Shown piece after piece: positions 50,452 to 57,714 of a DNA stretch of 64,000 nucleotides. How positions within the stretch are numbered: position 1 is the first letter of the stretch; each line of letters starts with the position of its first letter. The stretch covers positions 1 to 64,000 of the forward strand of contig JAWLFJ010000003.1 of NCBI GenBank assembly GCA_041685625.1, written 5' to 3'. A model generated the notes under the pieces. It was not told where the DNA came from and did not search any database. It worked only from the letters and a program-made list of their open reading frames with translations. Both the position numbers and the translations under genes were made by a program. This stretch comes from Albimonas sp041685625 (GTDB lineage: Bacteria; Pseudomonadota; Alphaproteobacteria; Rhodobacterales; Rhodobacteraceae).

Positions 50452-51245
50452 CGCGCCTCCTCCCGCGCCAGCAGCTTCACGATCCGCAGCCACCGCGCGA
50501 AGGCGATGACGCCGGCGAAGGCGAAGCCCTTCCAGCCGCCGAAGACGTGCCGGCGCAGCAGCCAGCCCTTCAGGAACACCACCGGCCCCTCGGTGACGAG
50601 CCTGAGCCGCAGCAGCCAGCGCGGCCGCCGCCGCGCCGCCTCGGCCTGGAAGTCGGTGTAGGCGTTCTCCTTGGCGACCAGCGCGCTCCAGGTCGGGAAG
50701 GGAAAGTGGTGGATCGGCGCCCTCAGCCGCCTCACGGGGCCGGAGGTCTCCACCCGGTCGAACAGCGGATGGTCGCGATACCGCCCCGCCTCGCGGTGCC
50801 AGAGCCGCACCACGTCGTAATCCGCCGCGAAGGGCCGCGGCCGGTCGTCGCCGGGATAGACGTTGAGGATGCGCACCCGATAGGCCGCCGGCGCCGGATC
50901 CCCCGCCAGCGACGCCCGGATCTCCTCCGCCAGCGCCGGCGTCACCACCTCGTCCGCGTCGACGTTCAGCCGCCAGGCGTGCCGGCAGAGATCCTCCGCG
51001 AAGCGCTTCTGCGGCCCGTAGCCCTCCCAGTCGCGGCGATGCACCTCCGCCCCCGCCGCCCGCGCGATCTCCACCGTGCCGTCGGAGGAGCCCGAGTCGA
51101 CCACCACCACCTGATCGGCCAGCCCCTCGAGCGCCGCCAGCGTCCGCGGCAGCCGCTCGGCCTCGTCCTTCACGATCAGGAACGCCGACAGCGCCGCCCC
51201 GTCGTCCCGCCCCGAGTCGCCCCCCGAGCCTCCCGAGTCGCCCAT
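50436..51245 (-). CDS. Family 2 glycosyltransferase (WaaE/KdtX-like)
   Basis: A 269-residue GT2 enzyme. GT-A motifs are AFLIVKDEAERLPRTLAAL at the start, VVVDSGSSDGTVEIA (nucleotide-binding) and LNVDADEVVT (the DxD metal motif). A C-terminal amphipathic/hydrophobic region (GPVVFLKGWLLRRH) suggests peripheral membrane association. The family adds sugars to lipopolysaccharide core. A glycine/serine-rich N-terminal stretch precedes the domain in this start choice. Confidence 0.88.
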   Translation of the reverse strand: MGDSGGSGGDSGRDDGAALSAFLIVKDEAERLPRTLAALEGLADQVVVVDSGSSDGTVEIARAAGAEVHRRDWEGYGPQKRFAEDLCRHAWRLNVDADEVVTPALAEEIRASLAGDPAPAAYRVRILNVYPGDDRPRPFAADYDVVRLWHREAGRYRDHPLFDRVETSGPVRRLRAPIHHFPFPTWSALVAKENAYTDFQAEAARRRPRWLLRLRLVTEGPVVFLKGWLLRRHVFGGWKGFAFAGVIAFARWLRIVKLLAREEARQGRR

Positions 51246-51385
51246 CGGCCACGCCTTTCGCTGCACCGCAACATCGCCGGCGCGCCACAGGTTGCCTTGC
51301 CGGCACGCGGAGTCCACAAGGTCCGCGCATCCGGCCGGGGATCTCCCCCCGGACCGTCCCCCGTCCCAGCGTCCCGAGAGCCGCC

Positions 51386-53092
51386 ATGACCGCCGCGCCG
51401 AACACCACGCCGATCCCCGAACTCTACGTCTCCGCGGACAGCGCCGCGAAGCTCAAGCGCGAGGCGGGGGACCTGCCGAGCTGGGACCTCACGGCCCGCC
51501 AGATCTGCGATCTCGAGCTCCTGATGAACGGCGGCTTCAACCCGCTCAAGGGCTTCCTGAGCGAGGCGGACTACGAGCGCGTCCTCGACGAGATGCGCCT
51601 CGCGGACGGCTCGCTCTGGCCGATGCCGATCACCCTCGACGTCTCCGAGACGTTCGCCGACCAGGTCGCCCCCGGCCAGGACATCGCGCTCCGCGACCAG
51701 GAGGGGGTGATCCTCGCCATCCTCTCGATCACCGACAAGTGGGAGCCGAACAAGGCTCGGGAGGCCGAGAAGGTCTTCGGCGCCGACGACAAGGCCCATC
51801 CCGCCGTCGCCTATCTCCACGACCACGCCGGTCCGGTCTATCTCGGCGGCCCGATCACCGGCATCCAGCCCCCCGTGCATTACGACTACCGCGGCCGGCG
51901 CGACACGCCGAACGAGCTGCGCGCCCATTTCCGCAAGCTCGGCTGGCGGCGCATCGTGGCCTTCCAGACCCGCAACCCCCTGCACCGCGCGCATCAGGAG
52001 CTGACCTTCCGCGCCGCGAAGGAGGCGCAGGCCAACCTCCTGATCCACCCCATCGTCGGCATGACCAAGCCGGGCGACATCGACCACTTCACGCGGGTCC
52101 GCTGCTACGAGGCGGTGCTGGACAAGTATCCGAACTCCACCACCCACCTCTCGCTCCTGAACCTCGCGATGCGCATGGCCGGCCCGCGGGAGGCGGTGTG
52201 GCACGGCCTGATCCGCCGCAACCACGGCTGCACCCACTTCATCGTCGGGCGCGACCACGCCGGCCCTGGCAGGAACTCGGCGGGCGAGGACTTCTACGGC
52301 CCCTACGAGGCGCAGGACCTCTTCAAGGAGCACGAGGCCGAGATCGGCCTCGAGATGGTGCCCTTCAAGATGATGGTCTTCGTGCAGGAGAAGGCGCAGT
52401 ACGAGCCCGCCGACGAGGTGGCCGAAGGCTCGACCGTCCTCAACATCTCCGGCACCGAACTCCGCCGCCGCCTCTCCGAGGGGCTCGACATCCCCGACTG
52501 GTTCTCCTTCCCCGAGGTGGTGGAGGAGCTGCGCCGCACCAAGCCGCCGCGCTCGCACCAGGGCTTCACGGTGTTCTTCACCGGCCTCTCGGGCTCCGGC
52601 AAGTCCACCATCGCCAACGCGCTCATGGTCAAGCTGATGGAGCTCGGCGGACGTCCCGTGACGCTCCTCGACGGCGACGTGGTGCGCAAGCACCTCTCCT
52701 CCGAACTCGGCTTCTCCAAGGAGCACCGGGACCTCAACATCCAGCGCATCGGCTACGTCGCGTCGGAGATCACCAAGAACGGCGGCATCGCCATCTGCGC
52801 GCCGATCGCGCCCTACACCGCCACGCGCCGCAAGGTGCGCGAGATGGTCGAGCAGTACGGCGCCTTCGTCGAGGTCCACGTCGCGACCCCGATCGAGGAG
52901 TGCGAGAAGCGAGACCGCAAGGGCCTCTACCGGCTGGCGCGCGAGGGCAAGATCAAGGAGTTCACCGGCGTCTCCGACCCCTACGAGGAACCGGCGACCC
53001 CCGAGCTGCGCGTCGACACCACCGGCGAGGCGGTGGACGACTGCGCCCAGGAGGTGATCCTCAAGCTGGAGCAGCTCGGCCTCATCTCCTGA
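51386..53092 (+). CDS. sat: Bifunctional sulfate adenylyltransferase/adenylylsulfate kinase
   Basis: A 568-residue fusion for sulfate assimilation. Residues 1-390 are ATP sulfurylase, with the PUA-like start, QTRNPLHRAH (the HxxH adenylation motif) and GRDHAGPG. Residues about 395-568 are APS kinase (CysC), with the P-loop GLSGSGKST, the DGD motif LLDGDVVRKHL and the lid region. This layout produces PAPS directly from sulfate, as in other Rhodobacterales. Monocistronic, followed by a palindrome and a diguanylate cyclase. Confidence 0.96.
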   Translation: MTAAPNTTPIPELYVSADSAAKLKREAGDLPSWDLTARQICDLELLMNGGFNPLKGFLSEADYERVLDEMRLADGSLWPMPITLDVSETFADQVAPGQDIALRDQEGVILAILSITDKWEPNKAREAEKVFGADDKAHPAVAYLHDHAGPVYLGGPITGIQPPVHYDYRGRRDTPNELRAHFRKLGWRRIVAFQTRNPLHRAHQELTFRAAKEAQANLLIHPIVGMTKPGDIDHFTRVRCYEAVLDKYPNSTTHLSLLNLAMRMAGPREAVWHGLIRRNHGCTHFIVGRDHAGPGRNSAGEDFYGPYEAQDLFKEHEAEIGLEMVPFKMMVFVQEKAQYEPADEVAEGSTVLNISGTELRRRLSEGLDIPDWFSFPEVVEELRRTKPPRSHQGFTVFFTGLSGSGKSTIANALMVKLMELGGRPVTLLDGDVVRKHLSSELGFSKEHRDLNIQRIGYVASEITKNGGIAICAPIAPYTATRRKVREMVEQYGAFVEVHVATPIEECEKRDRKGLYRLAREGKIKEFTGVSDPYEEPATPELRVDTTGEAVDDCAQEVILKLEQLGLIS

Positions 53093-53106
53093 TCTGCGGG
53101 GCGCCT

Positions 53107-53123
53107 GTTTACGCTCGGTAAAC
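53107..53123 (+). promoter_or_regulatory. AT-rich palindrome upstream of the diguanylate cyclase
   Basis: GTTTAC and GTAAAC flank GCTCG, fifty bases before the GGDEF gene start. Such an AT-rich inverted repeat stands out in this GC-rich background and looks like a regulator operator. Confidence 0.4.
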
Positions 53124-53172
53124 CCTTCCGGTCGATGCTCCGCGGCGCGACGAGTCGAGGAGGGTCCGGGCG

Positions 53173-54150
53173 GTGAGCGCGCGAAGCGAGGAAGCGAAGG
53201 CGGCGGACCCGGCCGACGACGAGGCCGAAGCGATGGCGCGCTCGGTCCTGGCGGAGGCCGAACGCCTCGGTCTGCCGCCGGAACCCGAGACCTTCGCCCG
53301 CCTGTGGCGCCGGCTCTCGGGGCGGACGGGCGGACCGAAGGTCGAGCCGGAGCCGCCCGGCCTCGATCCGGGCGACGAGGCGCTGCTGCGCTACGGGGAC
53401 CTTCTCGGCTCCGAACTCGGCGCGGTGCTCGACACCCTGGAGCGGCGGGCGGCCGCCGAAGGCGAGTTCATCGAGCGGCTGGACCGCACCCGCGCCGACC
53501 TGCCGCGCTTCGCCCGCGCCTCCGGCGTGCGCGACGCGCTCGGCACGCTGCGCGAGACGGCGGCGGACCACGCCCTCCGCCTCTCCGCCTTCGCCGCCGA
53601 ACTGCAGAGCGCGCACGGCCAGATCGCGGAGCTGCGCAACGAGCTCGACGCCGCGCGCCAGGCCGCCTCGCACGATCCGCTCACCGGCCTCGCCAACCGC
53701 GGCCGCTTCGACGCCTCGCTGACCGCGGCGGTCGAGGCCGGCGCGCCCTTCGCCCTCGTCCTCGCGGATCTCGACCATTTCAAATGGGTGAACGACGTCC
53801 ACGGCCATCCCGCCGGCGACGCGATCCTGCGCCACTTCGCCGACATCCTCCGCTCGGTCAGCCGGGCGGGAGATCTCGCGGCCCGCTACGGGGGCGAGGA
53901 ATTCGCGCTGATCCTGCACGGCGTCGGCGCCGCCGGCGCCCGCCAGGTGGCCGAGCGCGTCCGCCAGGACTTCGGCGCGCGCAGCTTCCGCGCCATCGCC
54001 ACCGGCGAGCGCATCGGGACGATCACCGCCTCCTTCGGCCTCTCCGCCTTCAAGGAGGGCGAAAGCGCGATCGCCCTGCTGGGCCGTGCCGACACGGCCC
54101 TCTATCGGGCCAAGAGCCAAGGCCGCAACCGCGTCGCCGCCGCCGACTGA
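53173..54150 (+). CDS. Diguanylate cyclase (GGDEF domain)
   Basis: A 325-residue cytosolic protein making cyclic di-GMP from GTP. The C-terminal GGDEF domain (about 165-325) begins HDPLTGLANRGRF and has the active-site GGEEF at residues 240-244. RAGD at 231-234 is an intact inhibitory I-site (RxxD five residues before GGEEF), so product inhibition is likely. The N-terminal 160 residues form a helical, coiled-coil-prone region of unknown input, without membrane segments. The GTG start is the best fit; no phosphodiesterase domain is present. Confidence 0.92.
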   Translation: MSARSEEAKAADPADDEAEAMARSVLAEAERLGLPPEPETFARLWRRLSGRTGGPKVEPEPPGLDPGDEALLRYGDLLGSELGAVLDTLERRAAAEGEFIERLDRTRADLPRFARASGVRDALGTLRETAADHALRLSAFAAELQSAHGQIAELRNELDAARQAASHDPLTGLANRGRFDASLTAAVEAGAPFALVLADLDHFKWVNDVHGHPAGDAILRHFADILRSVSRAGDLAARYGGEEFALILHGVGAAGARQVAERVRQDFGARSFRAIATGERIGTITASFGLSAFKEGESAIALLGRADTALYRAKSQGRNRVAAAD

Positions 54151-54156
54151 CCGACC

Positions 54157-54171
54157 CGGGCCTCCGGCCCG
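54157..54171 (+). terminator. Short hairpin after the diguanylate cyclase
   Basis: CGGGCC pairs with GGCCCG around TCC, six bases past the stop codon. A second overlapping pair (CCTCCG/CGGAGG) extends it. Confidence 0.4.
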
Positions 54172-54398
54172 CCCTCGGAGGTCGCGGTCGCTTCCCTCGT
54201 CGCCGCCGCCCGCACGCCGCAGGCCGGCCGCGTCGGGACCAGGCGCTCCCCCGTGCGACGCGGCGCGCACCGGCCGCCCCGTCGGGCTCCGCCCCGGCCT
54301 CGGCGTCGGGCGCCGCGCTCGCCCGCCTGCCTCGGTCTCGCCCGCACGCGCCGAAGCGGTCCGCCCTCGGCCGACCCGCGCCCCGTCGTCGGAGCCGG

Positions 54399-54448
54399 GC
54401 GCAGGCTGGCGGGCGGGCCGGCGCCGCGCAGCGGCGCTCGGGGCGTCC
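54399..54448. repeat. Dispersed 50-base repeat, copy 2
   Basis: Identical to 43491-43540. The flank differs from copy 1, yet a ten-base outer stem (GCGGGCGGGC with GCCCGCCCGC) is still formed around the same inner GCGCCG/CGGCGC hairpin. Location: non-coding, between converging genes. Confidence 0.75.
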
Positions 54449-54656
54449 CCAGCCCGCCCGCGCCCCGACCGCGAACGCTCCGTCAACCCGGTCCCGGGCA
54501 TCCTCGGCCGCGGCGCGAGACCCGAACCCGAATCCGTCCCGGAACGGGACGGCACCGTCCGACCGCGTCGGCACGAAAGCCCGACAGGGTCGGCCCGCCG
54601 GTCGCACGGCCGCGGCACGCCGATCCTGCCCGGGACCGACCGGAGGCGGACCGAAG

Positions 54657-54689
54657 GCCGACCCCATGCCGACGAATGGCCGACGCATG
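54657..54689. repeat. Three tandem 11-base repeats
   Basis: Units at 54657, 54668 and 54679 share GCCGAC followed by three variable bases, AT-containing ends and equal length (GCCGACCCCAT, GCCGACGAATG, GCCGACGCATG). The 11-base period is about one helical turn, as in iteron-like protein-binding sites. Confidence 0.55.
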
Positions 54690-54751
54690 GCATGCGAAAG
54701 GCATACGCGGTCAGCACGAAAGCCCGACGCCCTCGCGCGCCCGCCGCCCCC

Positions 54752-55606
54752 TCAGATCGCCCGCTTGCGGCTCTCCGCGAGGTAGATCTCCCTGAGTCGC
54801 GTCGCGACCGGCCCCGGCGTCCCGCCGCCGAGCGCCACGCCGTCGATCTCCACCACCGGCGTCACGAAGCCCGAGGCAGAGGTCGTGAACGCCTCCGCCG
54901 CCGCCTTCGCCTCCTCGATGGTGAAGGCCCGCTCCTCGATGCGCATCTGCGCCTCCCGCGCGAAGCGCAGCACCGCCGCCCGCGTGATCCCGTGCAGGAT
55001 CGATTCCGAGAGATGCCGCGTCACGATCGTCCCGTCGCCGGTCACGATGTAGGCGTTGTTTGAGGTGCCCTCGGTGACGTGCCCGTCCTCGATCATCCAG
55101 GCGTCGTCCGCCCCCGCCTTCTTCGCCTCCATCTTGGCGAGCGAGGGCCAGAGCAGCTGCACCGTCTTGATGTCCCGCCGCGCCCAGCGCTTGTCGTCGA
55201 TGGAGATCACCTTGGCCCCGCGCTTCGCGAGCGGCGCGTCGACGATGCTCTTCGACTGCGTGAACAGCACCACCGTCGGCGTCAGGTCCTCCGACCAGGC
55301 GAAGTCCCGGTCCTCCGCGCCCCGCGTGATCTGGAGGTAGATCACCCCCTCCTCGACCCCGTTGCGCCGCACCAGTTCCCGATGCGCCTCCAGCAGGTCC
55401 TCGTCGGAGATCGGCGAGGGCATGTCGAGTTCGCCGAGGCTCCGCCCCAGCCGCCGGCAATGCCCGTCGAAGTCGATGAGCTTGCCCTCCAGCACCGAGG
55501 TCACCTCGTAGACCCCGTCGGCGAACAGGAACCCCCGGTCGAAGACCGAGACCTTCGCCTCCGCCTCGTCGACGTAGTCGCCGTTCACATAGACGATCCG
55601 GCCCAT
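54752..55606 (-). CDS. dat: D-amino-acid aminotransferase (class IV)
   Basis: A 284-residue PLP enzyme of fold type IV that interconverts D-amino acids and 2-oxo acids. The PLP Lys is Lys147 in RRDIKTVQLL. The conserved Glu lies in GHVTEGTSNNAY, and the N-terminal strand GFLFADGVYE contributes the substrate pocket. Its position directly after dgcN-dgcA on the same strand (13 bases from dgcA) suggests that D-alanine or D-glutamate is handled in this operon. The reaction could also be a broad-range transamination. Confidence 0.9.
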   Translation of the reverse strand: MGRIVYVNGDYVDEAEAKVSVFDRGFLFADGVYEVTSVLEGKLIDFDGHCRRLGRSLGELDMPSPISDEDLLEAHRELVRRNGVEEGVIYLQITRGAEDRDFAWSEDLTPTVVLFTQSKSIVDAPLAKRGAKVISIDDKRWARRDIKTVQLLWPSLAKMEAKKAGADDAWMIEDGHVTEGTSNNAYIVTGDGTIVTRHLSESILHGITRAAVLRFAREAQMRIEERAFTIEEAKAAAEAFTTSASGFVTPVVEIDGVALGGGTPGPVATRLREIYLAESRKRAI

Positions 55607-55619
55607 GCCGCGCCTCCTC

Positions 55620-56597
55620 TCAACCCCAAAGCGCCGGCTCGGGCGGATGCGCCCCCACGGCGTCGTAGACCAGTCCCGGAACCCGGTCCTCGCCGAGCAG
55701 CAGCGGCCCGTCGAGATCGACCACCTCCGCCCCCTGCGCCACCAGGACCGCCGGCGCCATCGCCAGCGAGGTCCCCATCATGCAGCCGACCATGACCCGG
55801 AACCCGGCCGCCCGCGCCGCGTCGCGCAGCGCCAGCGCCTCGGTCAGGCCCCCGGTCTTGTCGAGCTTGACGTTGACCATGTCGTAGCGCCCGGCGAGCC
55901 CCGGCAGACTGTCGCGGTCGTGGCAGCTCTCGTCCGCGCAGACCGGCAGCGTGCGCTCGATCTCCGCCAGCGCCGCGTCGTTCCCCGCGGGGAACGGCTG
56001 CTCCACCATCGCCACGCCGAGCCGCGCCAGAACCGGCGCGAGCTCGGCATAGGTCTCGACCGTCCAGCCCTCGTTGGCGTCCACCACGATCGTCGAGCGC
56101 GGCGCCCCGGCCCGCACCGCCTCGATCCGCGCGACGTCCCCCTCGCCGCCCAGCTTCACCTTCAGCAGCGGCCGCCAGGCGTGCTCCGCCGCCTTCGCCC
56201 GCATCGCCTTGGGCTCCCCGAGCGACAACGTATAGGCCGTCGCCACCGGCCCCGGCTCCGCGAGGCCCGCCAGCTCCCAGACCCGACGCCCGGTGCGCTT
56301 CGCCTCCAGATCCCAGAGCGCGCAGTCCACCGCGTTCCGCGCCGCCCCCGCCGGCAGCCGCGCCGCCAGCGTCTCGCGCGTCAGCCCGTCCGGCTCCAGC
56401 CCCTCGACGGCGGCGATCACGCCCTCCACGGTCTCGTCGTAGCGTGCGTAGGGCGTGCACTCCCCCCACCCCCGATGCTCCCCGTCCGAGATCTCGACCG
56501 TCACCACCACCTGCTCGGTCCGCGCCCCGCGGGAGATCGCGAACACCTCGCGCAGCGGGAACACCTCCCGCCGCGCCGTCAGCGAAGGCCGGCTCAC
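55620..56597 (-). CDS. dgcA: N-acetyl-D-glutamate racemase-type dipeptide epimerase (DgcA)
   Basis: A 325-residue enolase-superfamily protein. The catalytic acid-base pair is Lys146/Lys148 (LLKVKLG) and Lys244 (VNVKLDK). Metal ligands are Asp173, Glu199 (VEQPFP) and Asp222 (ADESCHD). By sequence alone it fits L-Ala-D/L-Glu epimerases, but the adjacent DUF1611 gene indicates the DgcN-DgcA D-glutamate pathway, in which this type of protein racemises N-acetyl-D-glutamate. The GTG start overlaps the dgcN stop (GTGA). Confidence 0.82.
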   Translation of the reverse strand: MSRPSLTARREVFPLREVFAISRGARTEQVVVTVEISDGEHRGWGECTPYARYDETVEGVIAAVEGLEPDGLTRETLAARLPAGAARNAVDCALWDLEAKRTGRRVWELAGLAEPGPVATAYTLSLGEPKAMRAKAAEHAWRPLLKVKLGGEGDVARIEAVRAGAPRSTIVVDANEGWTVETYAELAPVLARLGVAMVEQPFPAGNDAALAEIERTLPVCADESCHDRDSLPGLAGRYDMVNVKLDKTGGLTEALALRDAARAAGFRVMVGCMMGTSLAMAPAVLVAQGAEVVDLDGPLLLGEDRVPGLVYDAVGAHPPEPALWG

Positions 56598-57589
56598 CAG
56601 AGCTGATCCACCAGACGCTCCGCCCCGTGCCGGAACGGATCGACGGCCGGCATCCCGAACTTCTTCTCGAGATTGGCGAGGTAGTCGACCGCCTCCTCCT
56701 CGCTCATCGCCGCGGTGTTCACGCTGATGCCGACGGTGCGACAGGCCGGATTGACGATCCGCCCCATGATCTCCGCCAAATCCTTCAGCGCGTCGAGCGA
56801 CGGCAGCCTGTAGTCGGGCAGCCCGCGCATGTGCTCGCGCGTCGGCTCGTGGCACAGCACCAGCGCGTCCGGCTGCCCGCCGTGGATCAGCGCCAGCGTC
56901 ACGCCGGAATAGGAGGAGTGGAACAGGCTCCCCTGACCCTCGATCAGGTCCCAGTGATCCTCGTCCGCGTCCGGCGTCAGCCACTCGATCGAGCCCGCCA
57001 TGAAGTCCGCGATCACCGCGTCCAGCGGCACGCCCTCGCCGGTGATCAGGATCCCGGTCTGCCCCGTCGCGCGGAAACTCGCCTTCATGCCCCGCCCCGC
57101 CATCGCCTTCTCCATGGCGAGCGCCGTGTACATCTTGCCGACCGAGCAGTCGGTCCCGACCGCGAGGCAGCGCCGGCCGGTCCGCTTCTTCCCGTTGGCG
57201 ATGGGATATTTCACCGTCGGCACACGCACGTCATGCAGCTGCCGGCCACGCTCCTTCGCCAGCGCCACCAGCGCCGGCTCGTCGCGCAGGAGGTTGTGCA
57301 GGCCGGAGGCGAGGTCGAGCCCCTTGATCAGCGCCTCCTCCAGCACCGCCTTCCAGGCGTCGGAGATCACCCCGCCGCGGTTGGCGACACCGATCACCAG
57401 CGTCTTGGCGCCGGCCGCCACCGCCTCGTCGATCGTCATGTCCGGCAGCTTCATGTCGGCCTTGCATCCCGGCAGCCGGAACTGCCCGACCGAAGCCTCG
57501 GGCCGCCAGTCGCGGATCCCCTGCGCCACCTTGGCGGCGAGCGGGTCCGGCGCGTCGCCGAGGAAGAGGAGATAGGGATGCGCGATCAT
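56594..57589 (-). CDS. dgcN: DUF1611 protein, D-glutamate N-acetyltransferase type (DgcN)
   Basis: A 331-residue DUF1611 family protein. It has a Rossmann-like N-terminal domain and a P-loop-like NTP/CoA segment GTDCSVGKMYTALAME (145-160), then GQTGILITGEGVPLDAV and IEGQGSLFHSSYSG. Members characterised in marine bacteria acetylate D-glutamate before racemisation by DgcA. Here it overlaps dgcA by four bases and leads a dgcN-dgcA-dat operon. Function rests on family and context; not proven for this protein. Confidence 0.82.
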   Translation of the reverse strand: MIAHPYLLFLGDAPDPLAAKVAQGIRDWRPEASVGQFRLPGCKADMKLPDMTIDEAVAAGAKTLVIGVANRGGVISDAWKAVLEEALIKGLDLASGLHNLLRDEPALVALAKERGRQLHDVRVPTVKYPIANGKKRTGRRCLAVGTDCSVGKMYTALAMEKAMAGRGMKASFRATGQTGILITGEGVPLDAVIADFMAGSIEWLTPDADEDHWDLIEGQGSLFHSSYSGVTLALIHGGQPDALVLCHEPTREHMRGLPDYRLPSLDALKDLAEIMGRIVNPACRTVGISVNTAAMSEEEAVDYLANLEKKFGMPAVDPFRHGAERLVDQLW

Positions 57590-57714
57590 GGACGAAGCCT
57601 CTCGTTGCGGTGCGGCGCGATCCGACCACCGGCTCCGCGGACAGTCAATGGCGCCCGCGACGGGCGCCGCCCGCAGCGCCGTCTTCGCCCGCCGTCCCCG
57701 TCGGGACGCGGCGC

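Larger units (their letters stand above)
54172..54751. other. Convergent non-coding island rich in repeats
   Basis: About 580 bases between two converging genes without a credible coding frame. It holds copy 2 of the dispersed 50-base repeat, three tandem 11-base units (54657-54689), a 15-base direct repeat (54571-54585 and 54714-54728) and a short ATGC-N5-GCAT hairpin (54692-54704). An unannotated small RNA or a binding site is possible. Confidence 0.5.
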
